From NCBI RefSeq assembly GCF_010907035.1, contig NZ_QUMK01000003.1, positions 62,001 to 126,000 of the forward strand: a DNA stretch of 64,000 bases, written 5' to 3'. The first letter of the stretch is position 1, and each line of letters begins with the position of its first letter. The notes under the pieces were generated by a model. The model saw only the letters and a list, made by a program, of their open reading frames with translations, was not told the DNA's origin and made no database searches. Origin of the DNA: Rhodopseudomonas sp. BR0M22. Lineage in GTDB: Bacteria; Pseudomonadota; Alphaproteobacteria; Rhizobiales; Xanthobacteraceae. A program made the translations under genes and the position numbers. Shown here piece after piece: positions 1 to 8,919 of the stretch.

Positions 1-1
1 C

Positions 2-1318
2 GCAGCCGGCTATGGCGCCCGCGTCGTCGTCGCCGAGGAGTATCGGTTCGGCGGCACCTGCGTGATCCGCGGCTGCGTGCCGAAGAAGCTGATGGTCTAC
101 GCCTCTCAGGTCCACGAGGAGATCCGCGACGCGGCCGGCTTCGGCTGGACGATTCCGACCGCCGAGTTCGACTGGTCGACGCTGATCGCCAACAAGGACA
201 AGGAAATCGCGCGGCTCGAGCAGATCTACGCGACCAACGTCGAGAAGGCGGGCGCCCGCACCATCAAGGCGCGCGCGGTGTTCGAGGACCCGCACACGCT
301 GCTGCTGTCGACCGGCGAGAAAGTGCGCGCCAAGACCATCCTGATCGCGACCGGCGGCGCGCCCAATCACGGCAAGGCGATTCCCGGCATCGAGCATGTG
401 ATCTCGTCCAACGAGGTGTTTCACCTCGAAAAGCAGCCGAAGCGCATCCTGATCCAGGGCGGCGGCTACATCGCGCTCGAATTCGCCTGCATCTTCGCCG
501 GCCTCGGCTCGGACGTCACGGTGGTCTACCGCGGCGACAATATTCTGCGCGGCTTCGACGAGGACGTGCGCGCCCATGTCCGCACCGAGATGGAACGGGC
601 AGGGATCACCATCATCACCGGCTGCACCGTGACGGCTGTCGAGAAGCTCGGCGAGGAATACACCTCGCATCTGTCGAGCGGCTCCAGCATCGCGTCGGAT
701 CAGGTGATGTTCGCGATCGGCCGGCATCCGGCGGTCGCCAATCTCGGCCTCGAAAAGGCCGGCGTCGCGATCAATCCGGACAATGGCGGCATCGCCGTCG
801 ACGACCACTGCCGCACCTCGGTGCCGCACATCTATGCGGTCGGCGACGTGACCCATCGCACCAATCTGACCCCGGTGGCGATCCGCGAGGGCCATGCCTT
901 CGCCGACAATGTGTTCGGCGGCAAACAGATCCTGGTCGACTATGCCTGCGTTCCGACTGCGGTGTTCTCGCAGCCGCAGGTCGGCACCGTCGGGCTCACC
1001 GAAGATCAGGCACGGGCGCTGTACAACGTCGTCGACATCTACAAGACCGATTTCCGCCCGATGAAGGGGACGATCTCGGGCAGCCAGTCGCGCGTGCTGA
1101 TGAAGCTGATCGTCGACGGCACCACCGACCGCTTGCTCGGCTGCCATATCGTCGGCCCTGACGCCGCCGAGATGGTTCAGGTGGTGGCGGTAGCGATGAA
1201 GCTGAAGGCCACCAAGGCCGACTTCGACGGCACCATGGCGCTGCACCCCACCGCCGCCGAAGAGCTGGTGACGATGCGCACCCGCAGCGCGCGCTACCTC
1301 CGCGAAGCCGCGGAATAG
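2..1318 (+). CDS. gor: Glutathione reductase (5' end outside window)
   Basis: NADPH- and FAD-dependent glutathione-disulfide reductase of the cytosol, keeping glutathione reduced. The reading frame is open to the window edge, and the redox-active disulfide motif GGTCVIRGCVPKK is encoded at about 53-91, so only the first ~40 residues (FAD-binding start) are missing. An apparent GTG start at 62 falls inside this motif and is not the real start. The NAD(P)-binding GGGYIALEFA segment, the second FAD motif (IYAVGDVTHR) and the C-terminal catalytic HPTAAEE are all present. About 438 residues are visible against about 460 for the family. Mercuric and dihydrolipoamide reductases share the fold, but GCVPKK rather than GCIPSK and the lack of a C-terminal Cys pair favour glutathione reductase. 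Confidence 0.93.
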   Translation, partial: AAGYGARVVVAEEYRFGGTCVIRGCVPKKLMVYASQVHEEIRDAAGFGWTIPTAEFDWSTLIANKDKEIARLEQIYATNVEKAGARTIKARAVFEDPHTLLLSTGEKVRAKTILIATGGAPNHGKAIPGIEHVISSNEVFHLEKQPKRILIQGGGYIALEFACIFAGLGSDVTVVYRGDNILRGFDEDVRAHVRTEMERAGITIITGCTVTAVEKLGEEYTSHLSSGSSIASDQVMFAIGRHPAVANLGLEKAGVAINPDNGGIAVDDHCRTSVPHIYAVGDVTHRTNLTPVAIREGHAFADNVFGGKQILVDYACVPTAVFSQPQVGTVGLTEDQARALYNVVDIYKTDFRPMKGTISGSQSRVLMKLIVDGTTDRLLGCHIVGPDAAEMVQVVAVAMKLKATKADFDGTMALHPTAAEELVTMRTRSARYLREAAE

Positions 1319-1504
1319 CTGCTGCCGGGGCCGGGCGGTCTGCCGACATTTCAGGCGAGCCGCCCCCGACAACAAAATAGGCTTTTCCCGCAAGGGGTTG
1401 TATCCTTGGGCGGATTTCCAACTAGCGGTTGGCTGGGCGGCTGTGTATAACGCGGCCGCCGCGACCCATTTTTAACTGGCGGCTTGTTTCTTCAGGAGTG
1501 GCCT

Positions 1505-2893
1505 ATGTCCGAACGCTGGACACCCGATAGCTGGCGCGCCAAGCCGGTGCAGCAGATGCCGCAATATCCCGACGCGAAGGCGCTCGCGGATGTCGAGGCG
1601 CAGCTCACGAGCTTTCCGCCGCTGGTGTTTGCGGGCGAGGCGCGCAACCTGAAGAAGGCACTGGCGACCGTCGCGGCCGGCGACGCTTTCCTGCTCCAGG
1701 GCGGCGACTGCGCCGAGAGCTTCGCCGAGCACGGCGCCAACAACATCCGCGACCTGTTCCGCGTCTTCCTGCAGATGGCGATCGTGCTGACCTATGCGGG
1801 CGCTTCGCCGGTGGTGAAGGTCGGCCGTATCGCCGGCCAGTTCGCCAAGCCGCGTTCGGCCCCGGTCGAGAAGCGCGACGGCGTCGAGCTGCCGAGCTAT
1901 CGCGGCGACATCATCAACGACGTCGCCTTCACCGAGGAAGCCCGCGTGCCCGATCCGCGCCGGCAGATCGAAGCCTACCGGCAATCGGCCGCGACGCTGA
2001 ACCTGCTGCGCGCCTTCGCCAAGGGCGGCTACGCCAGCGTCGAGAACGTGCATAGCTGGATGCTGCAGTCGGTCAGCGACAGTCCGCAGTCGAAGGCCTA
2101 TGCGGATCTCGCCGATCGCGTCTCCGGTGCGCTGGATTTCATGCGCGCCTGCGGTCTGACCTTCGCGGTCGATTCCTCGCTTGGCACCACCGATTTCTAC
2201 ACCAGCCACGAGGCGCTGCTGCTCGGCTACGAGCAGGCGATGACCCGCGTCGACTCGACCACCGGCGACTGGTACGCGACCAGCGGCCACATGCTGTGGA
2301 TCGGCGACCGTACCCGCCAGCTCGACCACGCCCATGTCGAGTATTTCCGCGGCATCAAGAATCCGATCGGCCTGAAGTGCGGTCCGTCGCTGAAGACCGA
2401 CGAACTGCTCAAGCTGATCGACATCCTCAATCCCGAGAACGAGCCGGGCCGGCTGACGCTGATCGGCCGTTTCGGCCATGAGAAGATCGGCGAGCACCTC
2501 CCGGCGATGGTTCGCGCCGTGAAGCGCGAGGGCCGGACGGTGGTGTGGTCGTGCGATCCGATGCACGGCAACACCATCACGTCGAACTCCGGCTACAAGA
2601 CCCGGCCGTTCGATCGCATCCTGTCGGAAGTCCGGTCGTTCTTCGCGGTTCACGCCGCGGAGGGGACGCATGCCGGCGGCGTGCATCTGGAAATGACCGG
2701 CCAGAACGTCACCGAGTGTCTCGGCGGCGCCCGCGCCATCACCGACGAAGACCTCAACAACCGCTATCACACCGCCTGCGATCCGCGGCTCAACGCCGAA
2801 CAGTCGATCGACATGGCGTTCCTGATCGCGGATCTCCTCAAGCAGGGCCGCGCCGGCAAAGCCAGCCCGCTGCAGGCGGCGGCCGGGCTGTAG
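1505..2893 (+). CDS. aroG: 3-deoxy-7-phosphoheptulonate synthase, class II
   Basis: Condenses phosphoenolpyruvate with erythrose 4-phosphate, the first step of the shikimate pathway to aromatic amino acids. The 462-residue product is the plant-like class II (AroA-II) type, recognised by QGGDCAESF near residues 65-73 (metal-ligand Cys), GLKCGPS and CDPMHGNT. The ATG at 1505 is chosen because CAGGAG sits 7 bases upstream; a TTG frame start at 1484 would put the ribosome binding site inside the gene. It stands alone, about 190 bases after gor. The symbol is the one commonly used for this class and is less certain than the function. Confidence 0.95.
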   Translation: MSERWTPDSWRAKPVQQMPQYPDAKALADVEAQLTSFPPLVFAGEARNLKKALATVAAGDAFLLQGGDCAESFAEHGANNIRDLFRVFLQMAIVLTYAGASPVVKVGRIAGQFAKPRSAPVEKRDGVELPSYRGDIINDVAFTEEARVPDPRRQIEAYRQSAATLNLLRAFAKGGYASVENVHSWMLQSVSDSPQSKAYADLADRVSGALDFMRACGLTFAVDSSLGTTDFYTSHEALLLGYEQAMTRVDSTTGDWYATSGHMLWIGDRTRQLDHAHVEYFRGIKNPIGLKCGPSLKTDELLKLIDILNPENEPGRLTLIGRFGHEKIGEHLPAMVRAVKREGRTVVWSCDPMHGNTITSNSGYKTRPFDRILSEVRSFFAVHAAEGTHAGGVHLEMTGQNVTECLGGARAITDEDLNNRYHTACDPRLNAEQSIDMAFLIADLLKQGRAGKASPLQAAAGL

Positions 2894-2948
2894 AGGCTCG
2901 GCTTGCCGTTGAAGTGGCGCGCGATCGGGATGCCCGCCGCACGCACAA

Positions 2949-3054
2949 CCTCATGGTGAGGAGGCGCGCAGCGCCGTCTCGAACCATGGGCCACTGGTGC
3001 AGTGTGGCCCCATCCTTCGAGACGCCCGGCTGCGCCGGGCTCCTCAGGATGAGG
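2949..3054. repeat. Long imperfect inverted repeat (CCTCAT..TGAGGAG family)
   Basis: Left arm CCTCATGGTGAGGAG...CGTCTCGAACCATGG and right arm, read in reverse complement, CCTCATCCTGAGGAG...CGTCTCGAAGGATGG match over about 45 bases, so the transcript could fold into one long hairpin. Palindromes of this kind are common between genes in Bradyrhizobiaceae (established knowledge). It occupies much of the 330-base gap before dgkA. A second smaller hairpin, TGCCCGCG-ACACG-CGCGGGCA, follows at 3174-3194. No gene is seen in the gap. Confidence 0.8.
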
Positions 3055-3223
3055 ACTCAGTGCAAGGTGGCGAGGGCGATATTGCATCCATCAAGCGCTC
3101 GAGACCTGCTCTGCGCGGATGGCCGACGGGCAGGTGATCCGAGCCTTCACTTGCTTGGCTTTCCAATACGCAGGTGCCCGCGACACGCGCGGGCATGACG
3201 ATACATAGGGGCTGCGGAATCAG

Positions 3224-3577
3224 GTGCTGAGGTTCTGGCGGGCGACGATCAATTCGTGGCGCGGACTGAAATTCGCGACCCGCTCCGAGGCTGCGATCCG
3301 CGAAGAGCTGGTCGCGCTCGTCCTCGCCGTGCCCGCCGCCTGGCTGATCGGCACCACGGCGACGCGGCGCGTCGAACTGGTCGCGGTAGTGGCGCTGGTG
3401 CTCACGGTCGAGCTGCTCAACACCGCGATCGAAAAGCTCGCCGACCGGCTCACCACCGAACACGACCCGCAGATCGGCCGGGTCAAGGACATGGGCTCGG
3501 CGGCCGTCGGCGTCGCGCTGGCCATCGCCGGTCTGGTCTGGCTGTTCGCGCTGGCTGAGCGGCTGGGGCTGCTCTGA
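3224..3577 (+). CDS. dgkA: Diacylglycerol kinase DgkA
   Basis: Small inner-membrane kinase that phosphorylates diacylglycerol to phosphatidic acid, recycling lipid released by membrane-derived glycan synthesis. The 117 residues carry three hydrophobic segments and the family signature ELLNTAIEKLADR around residues 63-75, with a preceding EE pair. It starts with GTG at 3224; no strong ribosome binding site is visible, so a slightly different start is possible. It ends 46 bases before nadE, with which it may be cotranscribed. Confidence 0.93.
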   Translation: MLRFWRATINSWRGLKFATRSEAAIREELVALVLAVPAAWLIGTTATRRVELVAVVALVLTVELLNTAIEKLADRLTTEHDPQIGRVKDMGSAAVGVALAIAGLVWLFALAERLGLL

Positions 3578-3623
3578 CGCAGCGCCGATTGCGGAGGCCG
3601 CGGCCTGCGGCTACATCTCGGCC

Positions 3624-5381
3624 ATGACCGAAAATGCCGCCCGCCTGACGATCTCGCTCGCCCAGCTCAACCCGACGGTCGGCGACATCGCCGGCAATGC
3701 CGACAAGGCGCGCGCCGCGCGCCGCCAGGCGGCTGCCGACGGCGCCGATCTGATCGTCTATCCGGAATTGTTCATCGCCGGCTACCCGCCGGAAGATCTG
3801 GTGCTGAAGCCGGCGTTCCAGGCAGCCTGCCGCGCCGCCATCGAGGAGCTGGCGCGCGAGACTGCCGACGGTGGCCCGGCGATGCTGATCGGCTCGCCCT
3901 GGGTGGACGGCGGCAAGCTGTACAACGCCTGCGCGCTGCTCGACGGCGGCCGGATCGCGGCGGTCCGCACCAAGGTTAATCTGCCGAACTACGGCGTGTT
4001 CGACGAGAAGCGGGTGTTTTCCCGCGGGCCGGTGTCAGGCCCGATGACGATCCGCGGAGTGCGGATCGGCGTGCCGATCTGCGAGGACACCTGGCTGGAG
4101 GAATCCGACGAGTACGAGAACGTTGTCGAGTGTCTGGCCGAGACCGGCGCCGAGATCCTGATCGTGCCGAACGGCTCGCCTTACGCAGGCGGCAAGACCG
4201 ACATGCGGATGTCGGTGTCGGTGGCGCGCGTCACCGAGAGCGATCTGCCGCTGGTCTACGTCAATCAGGTCGGCGGCCAGGACGAACTGGTGTTCGACGG
4301 CGCCTCGTTCGTACTCAACGCCGATCGCACGCTGGCCGCTCAGTTGCCCGGCTTCGTCGAGAGCATCACCACGCTGAGCTTCGTGCGGGGCGCGGCGGGC
4401 TGGCGCTGCGACGGACCGGTCGCACCGGTGCGCGAAGGCGACGAGGCCGACTACGCGGCCTGCGTGCTCGGCCTGCGCGACTACGTCCGCAAGAACGGCT
4501 TCCCCGGCGTGCTGCTCGGCATTTCCGGCGGCATCGACTCGGCGCTGTGCGCGGCGATCGCGGTCGATGCGCTCGGTGCCGACAAGGTTCGCGGCGTGAT
4601 GCTGCCGTTCCGCTACACCGCGCAGGTGTCGCTCGACGACGCCGGCCGGCTCGCGGGTGCGCTCGGCTTCGGCTACGAGGTGCTGCCGATCGCGCAAGCC
4701 GTCGAAGGCTTCGAGGCGATCCTGGCCAAGCCGTTCGCAGGCCTCGAACGCGACATCACCGAGGAGAACCTGCAGGCGCGCACTCGCGGCACGCTGCTGA
4801 TGGCGATCTCCAACAAGACCGGCGCGATGGTGGTGACCACCGGCAACAAATCGGAGATGAGCGTCGGCTACGCCACGCTGTACGGCGACATGAACGGTGG
4901 CTTCAACCCGATCAAGGACATCTACAAGACCCAGGTGTTTCGGCTGTCGTCGCTCCGCAACCGCTGGAAGCCGGACGATGCGCTCGGCCCGGACGGCGAG
5001 GTGATTCCCGAAAGCATCATCATCCGCCCGCCGACCGCGGAGCTGCGCGAAAACCAGACCGACCAGGATTCGCTGCCGCCTTACGACGTGCTCGACGCCA
5101 TCCTGCAGCGGCTGGTCGAACGCGAGGAGCCGCTCGCCAGCATCGTCGCCGAAGGCTTCGACAAGGACACCGTCGTCCGCATCGACCGCCTCCTGAACAT
5201 CGCCGAATACAAGCGCCGCCAGGCCGCGCCGGGCGTCAAAGTCACCCGCAAAAACTTCGGCCGCGACAGGCGCTACCCCATCACCAACCGTTTTCGCGAT
5301 AAGGCGGAAGCGCTGCCGGCGCCGGACGAGACGCTGGTGGCGAAGGCTGGGCGGGCGTCGAGCGAGGCGTTCGAGGGGTGA
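3624..5381 (+). CDS. nadE: Glutamine-dependent NAD+ synthetase
   Basis: Last step of NAD synthesis: ATP-dependent amidation of deamido-NAD using glutamine. The N-terminal nitrilase-type glutaminase (residues ~8-265) has its Glu48, Lys117 and Cys153 triad in the contexts YPELF, RTKVNL and PICEDTW. The C-terminal synthetase domain has the ATP-pyrophosphatase loop SGGIDS at 301-306 and TGNKSEMSVGY. At 585 residues it is the usual length of two-domain NadE and needs no separate glutaminase. Confidence 0.96.
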   Translation: MTENAARLTISLAQLNPTVGDIAGNADKARAARRQAAADGADLIVYPELFIAGYPPEDLVLKPAFQAACRAAIEELARETADGGPAMLIGSPWVDGGKLYNACALLDGGRIAAVRTKVNLPNYGVFDEKRVFSRGPVSGPMTIRGVRIGVPICEDTWLEESDEYENVVECLAETGAEILIVPNGSPYAGGKTDMRMSVSVARVTESDLPLVYVNQVGGQDELVFDGASFVLNADRTLAAQLPGFVESITTLSFVRGAAGWRCDGPVAPVREGDEADYAACVLGLRDYVRKNGFPGVLLGISGGIDSALCAAIAVDALGADKVRGVMLPFRYTAQVSLDDAGRLAGALGFGYEVLPIAQAVEGFEAILAKPFAGLERDITEENLQARTRGTLLMAISNKTGAMVVTTGNKSEMSVGYATLYGDMNGGFNPIKDIYKTQVFRLSSLRNRWKPDDALGPDGEVIPESIIIRPPTAELRENQTDQDSLPPYDVLDAILQRLVEREEPLASIVAEGFDKDTVVRIDRLLNIAEYKRRQAAPGVKVTRKNFGRDRRYPITNRFRDKAEALPAPDETLVAKAGRASSEAFEG

Positions 5382-5405
5382 TTGTCTCGTTTATGGACGA
5401 ATAGG

Positions 5406-5981
5406 TCATCGCATTGCCCGGGAGAGATCTGCAATACGCGTGATTTCATCGTGCATAGGACCGAATGGATATTTCTTCCCGAGAAGGACGAATGTCTTTG
5501 TTTTCGGGTCGACCAGTCGAAAGATGTGACTAAGAGCTTCGTCAGCAAGGTCGGAGTCTTCGACCATTGGGCTAGGAAGGATGTAGCCGGCAATATCGCC
5601 TAGCAGATATTCGTCCAGCCGCTCGTCGAAGTGCTCTATGGCGTTGCGAAGCTCGCGATTCTGTAGCGGCGAGTTGTTGCTGACTGCGAAGAGTTGCCGC
5701 AGTCGAGCGCCTCTCGCTCTTGGAAGCGCCTTTTTCTCGACAGGGAAGAAAAACCGCGAAAGAGCGGCCGCATGGCCTAATGCTTCTTGTGCGCTCGCTA
5801 CGGTGGCCGACGCGGATTGAGCCAACTTTGCGCCTTCGGAAAAGTCTGCAAAGGCAACTTCGGCTCGTTCGGCTGCGTAGTAAATGGCTTCAATGTAAAA
5901 CGCGATGAATATGGGTTGAATCCCATCGCACTCAGTTACGATGAGCTTGGCGCGCCTTTCAAGTTCAGGTTTGTCGAGCAT
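5406..5981 (-). CDS. HEPN-like protein, possible toxin (accessory)
   Basis: Not a family I can name with certainty. The 191-residue, mostly helical product contains LRNAIEHFDERLDEY, in which Arg112 and His117 make the R-x4-H signature typical of HEPN-fold proteins, many of which are ribonucleases of toxin-antitoxin or abortive-infection systems. The ATG at 5981 is preferred over the one at 5999 because CGGAG lies 6 bases before it. Two 60-base lines counted by hand gave 48% and 40% G+C, well below neighbouring genes, which suggests transfer. A VapB-type antitoxin gene lies 134 bases upstream on the same strand. The pairing of the two and any RNase activity are inference. A general HEPN domain without catalysis is the alternative. 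Confidence 0.6.
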   Translation of the reverse strand: MLDKPELERRAKLIVTECDGIQPIFIAFYIEAIYYAAERAEVAFADFSEGAKLAQSASATVASAQEALGHAAALSRFFFPVEKKALPRARGARLRQLFAVSNNSPLQNRELRNAIEHFDERLDEYLLGDIAGYILPSPMVEDSDLADEALSHIFRLVDPKTKTFVLLGKKYPFGPMHDEITRIADLSRAMR

Positions 5982-6115
5982 GGTCGCTCCGAATTTCAAT
6001 ATTTCAAGTAGCTAAATTGTTTCTAGAGTATGTAGCGCTGTAGCCTGAATGAAACGGAATCCGAGGCTTGGTCGCTCCCGCCATTCCAAGATTTTATTCC
6101 GCATCATCTGGACAG

Positions 6116-6280
6116 CTAGATCTTCAATTCATCTCCGCCCAATCCTCGACTCGTAATGGCGAAGGCCCGCGGTTGATCGCGGCGCACAAACGCTTTCCTG
6201 CCTTCAAAGCGAAAGGCCGCTGGCAGCTCGACGGCCTGACCGCTGTCGGTCGTGAAGATCTTGGCGGTCCGGGAAGTCAC
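6116..6280 (-). CDS. VapB/AbrB-type antitoxin (54 aa)
   Basis: A short gene starting with GTG at 6280 behind a GGAGG six bases upstream and ending in TAG at 6116. The protein begins VTSRTAKIFTTDSGQAVELP and continues AAFRFEGRKAFVRRD, a close match to the swapped-hairpin DNA-binding domain of VapB antitoxins (consensus of the type TAKLF..GRSQAVRLPKEFRF). Such proteins bind and repress their own promoter and neutralise a PIN-domain VapC encoded just downstream. No VapC is visible here: the next 100 bases hold only a 30-codon frame, and the next real gene is the HEPN-like protein. It is therefore either an orphan antitoxin or the partner of an unusual toxin. The C-terminal toxin-binding tail is short (about 15 residues). 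Confidence 0.75.
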   Translation of the reverse strand: MTSRTAKIFTTDSGQAVELPAAFRFEGRKAFVRRDQPRAFAITSRGLGGDELKI

Positions 6281-6451
6281 CTGCGGCCTCCAGCGCGCGA
6301 TGAATATCGCCAGTGTATCGTCGACAGGGGATATCAGGAAGCTCGGCAGCCGAGGCTACTACCATCTTGGTAGAACGTCCTTCCCAACACCCGTGGTCTC
6401 TGCCAGACTTTCACCACGCCCGCGCAGACGGGTGGATGATGGAGGAACGTC

Positions 6452-6877
6452 ATGCTGACACGGAGAGGATTTGCGGCGGTCGCAGGCTGTGCGATCTGCA
6501 GCATCGCGGGGTTCGGGGCGACCGAAGCGTTCGCGCAAGGTGCGGCCGCGACCACGGCGAACGGCGTTACGCGCAAGATCCTGAGCCGCACCGATGGCCC
6601 GGCGGCGGGTTATGAGACGATCATCATGGACGTGACGCTCGATCCCGGCGCGGCCGTCGGTCGCCATACCCATCCCGGTATCGAGTCGACCTATGTGATG
6701 GAGGGCGAACTCGAGCTGCCGATCGAGGGGCGGCCGACCCGGACGGTGAAGGCCGGCGACGCCTTCCAGGTGCCGCCCGACACGCCGCATGCCGGCGGCA
6801 AGGCCTCGACCACCAAGACCCGGCTGATGGTCAACTACATCGTCGAAAAGGGCAAGCCACTGGCCAGCCCGGCCTGA
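6452..6877 (+). CDS. Secreted cupin-domain protein
   Basis: A 141-residue single-cupin protein with an N-terminal twin-arginine-like signal (TRRGFAAVAG, hydrophobic stretch, cleavage near AFAQG at 27-29), so probably periplasmic. The cupin metal site is seen as H72-x-H74-PGIE78 and His113 in PPDTPHAGG. It starts at an ATG eight bases after GGAGGAACG. Cupins of this type bind a divalent metal and may act as small dioxygenases or sensors of reactive compounds, but the substrate cannot be told from sequence. It is divergent from the antitoxin gene and convergent with the DUF2865 gene. Confidence 0.8.
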   Translation: MLTRRGFAAVAGCAICSIAGFGATEAFAQGAAATTANGVTRKILSRTDGPAAGYETIIMDVTLDPGAAVGRHTHPGIESTYVMEGELELPIEGRPTRTVKAGDAFQVPPDTPHAGGKASTTKTRLMVNYIVEKGKPLASPA

Positions 6878-6929
6878 GGCGTCCAGCGACGGGGAGGCCA
6901 GGGCCGCACGCGAGGGCGCCGATCGCTGC

Positions 6930-8111
6930 TTACTGGGCGGTCGGCGGGGTCTGGTAGAATTTCGGACCGACGGTGCGGATCTTGCTCGGATCGGTCGCGG
7001 GCGCGCCGGGGTCCGGCTGATTGGACGCGGTGGCGGGCGCGGCTTTGCCGCCGCTCTTGGCCGAGGTGCGCTGCGTCGGCGGCGCCGACAGCTTCTTGGC
7101 GCTCTCTTCGGTGACGATGATGTCGCCATGCTCGGCGGCGGAGCGATCGTCGACGCCCTTCATGGCGTCGGCCCAGGTCTGGTTCGCCGGCTTGCAGCTG
7201 CAGGACGGGTTGAACGACTGGCGATAGCGGAACGCGTTCGGCAGCGAGGTGTAGGGCTGGCCGTTGATCGAGACCGCCTGGTTCATGTCCTGCCCGGGAT
7301 TGCGATAGGCGTACAGCGACGCCTCCGAGGCGGGGCACAGGCTCTTGCAGGTGCGCTCGTCGTCGGCGAACCGGCTCGGCACGGTGGCGAACGAGATCGG
7401 GAAATAATAGCCGTCGCAGCTGCGCACGCAGACGGTGCGGAAGGTGCCGCCTTCGGCGTTGCCGTAGTCGCCGCCCGGCATGCCGAACCCCGGCGCCGGG
7501 CTGCTGTTGCCGCCGTTGAACAGATTGTTGAAAAGGCCGCCGCCCTGCTGCTGCGCCGCTGCGGCGTATTGCGGGCCGCAATTGTTCTGCGCCAGCGACT
7601 GAATCACCGAGCGGCGCTGATTTTCGCGGTCGTTGCCGCCGGGGCCGCCGCTGCGCAGCCGCTCCAGCGACGAATTCATCTGGTCGAGATTGCCGCGCAT
7701 CTGCTGGATCTGGTTGTTGATCGGGCCGCATTGCGCCGACTGGCCGCTGAACAGCGAGAAGAAGCCGGAGCTTTCGCAGCCCATCCGCTTGGCCTGCATG
7801 CTGACGCGGTCGAGCTCGGCCTGCTGGCGGTTGGCGGCATCTTCGAAACGGCGGATCTGGTCGGCGCGGCCCTGGTCCATGCCGCCGCGGTCGATCGAGG
7901 CGAGCTGCGCTTCCAGCCGCGGGCAGATCGGGTTCACCTGGCCGCCCTGCGCGCCGGCGGGCGGCGCCTGCTGATAGCCCGGCGAGTTGTAGCCGGACGG
8001 GGGCGGATAGCCCTGCTGGGCGAGCGCGGCGGAAGACAGCGTCGATGCGGCGAGTGCGACAGCGCCGGCGAACAAGCGGAGACGAGTCGCGGAGTCGAAC
8101 ATGTCGGGCAT
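6930..8111 (-). CDS. DUF2865 secreted protein
   Basis: A 393-residue exported protein of unknown function. A signal peptide (hydrophobic residues ~12-32, cleavage near ALAQ) is followed by a Gly/Pro/Gln-rich linker, a helical stretch rich in Gln and Arg (about 65-180, possible coiled coil), and the conserved Cys-rich DUF2865 block TVCVRSCDGYYFPISFATVP ... CKSLCPASEASLYAYRNPG ... SCSCKP at about 228-312. The paired Cys suggest disulfides in the periplasm. The C-terminus is low-complexity. The family is found mainly in Bradyrhizobiaceae and relatives. A second in-frame ATG three codons in (8102) could be the start. Confidence 0.82.
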   Translation of the reverse strand: MPDMFDSATRLRLFAGAVALAASTLSSAALAQQGYPPPSGYNSPGYQQAPPAGAQGGQVNPICPRLEAQLASIDRGGMDQGRADQIRRFEDAANRQQAELDRVSMQAKRMGCESSGFFSLFSGQSAQCGPINNQIQQMRGNLDQMNSSLERLRSGGPGGNDRENQRRSVIQSLAQNNCGPQYAAAAQQQGGGLFNNLFNGGNSSPAPGFGMPGGDYGNAEGGTFRTVCVRSCDGYYFPISFATVPSRFADDERTCKSLCPASEASLYAYRNPGQDMNQAVSINGQPYTSLPNAFRYRQSFNPSCSCKPANQTWADAMKGVDDRSAAEHGDIIVTEESAKKLSAPPTQRTSAKSGGKAAPATASNQPDPGAPATDPSKIRTVGPKFYQTPPTAQ

Positions 8112-8307
8112 TCAGCAATCCGAACGGGGGATGACGTCGGCGATCCGCCGAATCACCTCGACAAATTCGCACGATCGGGCCGCGGAAAGCTCCCGTTGAG
8201 CCCGCGGCGACGCCCGGTTCTTAGCCGCTTCTTTCGGCAGGGTCACGTCGTTTCCGGGGCGTCTCTGTGGCGAAGCCGCCACCGGCGGCCGGCCGGTCGG
8301 GACGCGG

Positions 8308-8616
8308 TCAGCGCTGGCAGGTGATGGCGACGTATTCGCTGCAGCCGCCATGGGTGCAGGCCGGACCGCCCGATTTCGGCACCGCGCCGGTGATTTCGTC
8401 CGGATCGACCCGCCGATAGGCCACCGCCTGCGCGAATTCGCGGGACTGGCAATAGGCCGCCGCTGCTGGAGCCCCGCATTTCTCGCTGCGGGCGAGGCAC
8501 AGGTCGACGCCGTAACCGTCGGGCTGATTGGCGACGATGAAGACCCGGCTATCGGCAAAGGCCGACGAGGCGGCAACCAGCGCTGCACCGGCGAAGAGGG
8601 CGGGAATCAGTTTCAT
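8308..8616 (-). CDS. Small secreted cysteine-containing protein
   Basis: A 102-residue product with a clear signal peptide (MKLIPALFAGAALVAASSAFA) and a mature part of about 80 residues with six Cys, likely disulfide-bonded in the periplasm. I do not recognise a named family. It precedes the DUF2865 gene on the same strand by about 200 bases, so the two could share a promoter, though the gap argues for separate expression. A TTAA-N6-TTAAC element lies about 50-65 bases upstream. Confidence 0.7.
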   Translation of the reverse strand: MKLIPALFAGAALVAASSAFADSRVFIVANQPDGYGVDLCLARSEKCGAPAAAAYCQSREFAQAVAYRRVDPDEITGAVPKSGGPACTHGGCSEYVAITCQR

Positions 8617-8663
8617 GGCGCACCAGGAACGAGGGGATGACCTCCATCCGATACCCCTAAAAG

Positions 8664-8681
8664 GGTTAAGAATCGTTAACC
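8664..8681. promoter_or_regulatory. GGTTAA-N6-TTAACC inverted repeat (CtrA-like?)
   Basis: An 18-base inverted repeat (GGTTAA, GAATCG, TTAACC) lies 48-65 bases before the small secreted protein gene. It resembles the TTAA-N7-TTAA boxes of the alphaproteobacterial cell-cycle regulator CtrA but has a spacer of six, and it contains a GAATC site of the kind methylated by CcrM. Its role is a guess. Confidence 0.3.
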
Positions 8682-8919
8682 ATGCGGCGGAACCCGGGGC
8701 GGAATCGTGCGCCGGTCGCGACGAAAATCGGGGGCCGCCCGCCGCTTCGGGCGATCGACGGGCTTGACGACGGGTAGGGCGCTCGCCATGGTGCGGCGAT
8801 GAACGGTTTCCTCGCCATTTGCATTCGCTGCGAGATTATTAGCTAGCTGACACGCTGGCTGAGGCCGTCTTTTCTCCTATCGAGAGCTCTGGACGCCCGG
8901 CCGCAGGGGACGGGTATCC

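Noticed and set aside
2..1318. Mercuric reductase or dihydrolipoamide dehydrogenase
   Set aside because: The redox motif is GCVPKK and there is no C-terminal Cys pair or N-terminal metal-binding domain visible; glutathione reductase fits better.
1472..2770. 432-codon minus-strand frame opposite the DAHP synthase gene
   Set aside because: It is the mirror of a G+C-rich codon pattern; the plus strand encodes a fully recognisable enzyme and the minus product resembles nothing.
6012..6107. 30-codon minus-strand frame directly after the VapB-like gene, considered as a VapC remnant
   Set aside because: The product (starting MMRNKILEWRERP) has none of the PIN-domain start features (LDTN) and is too short to call.
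6068..6373. 101-codon plus-strand frame in the antitoxin region
   Set aside because: No ribosome binding site or family; the opposite strand carries the recognisable VapB-like gene.
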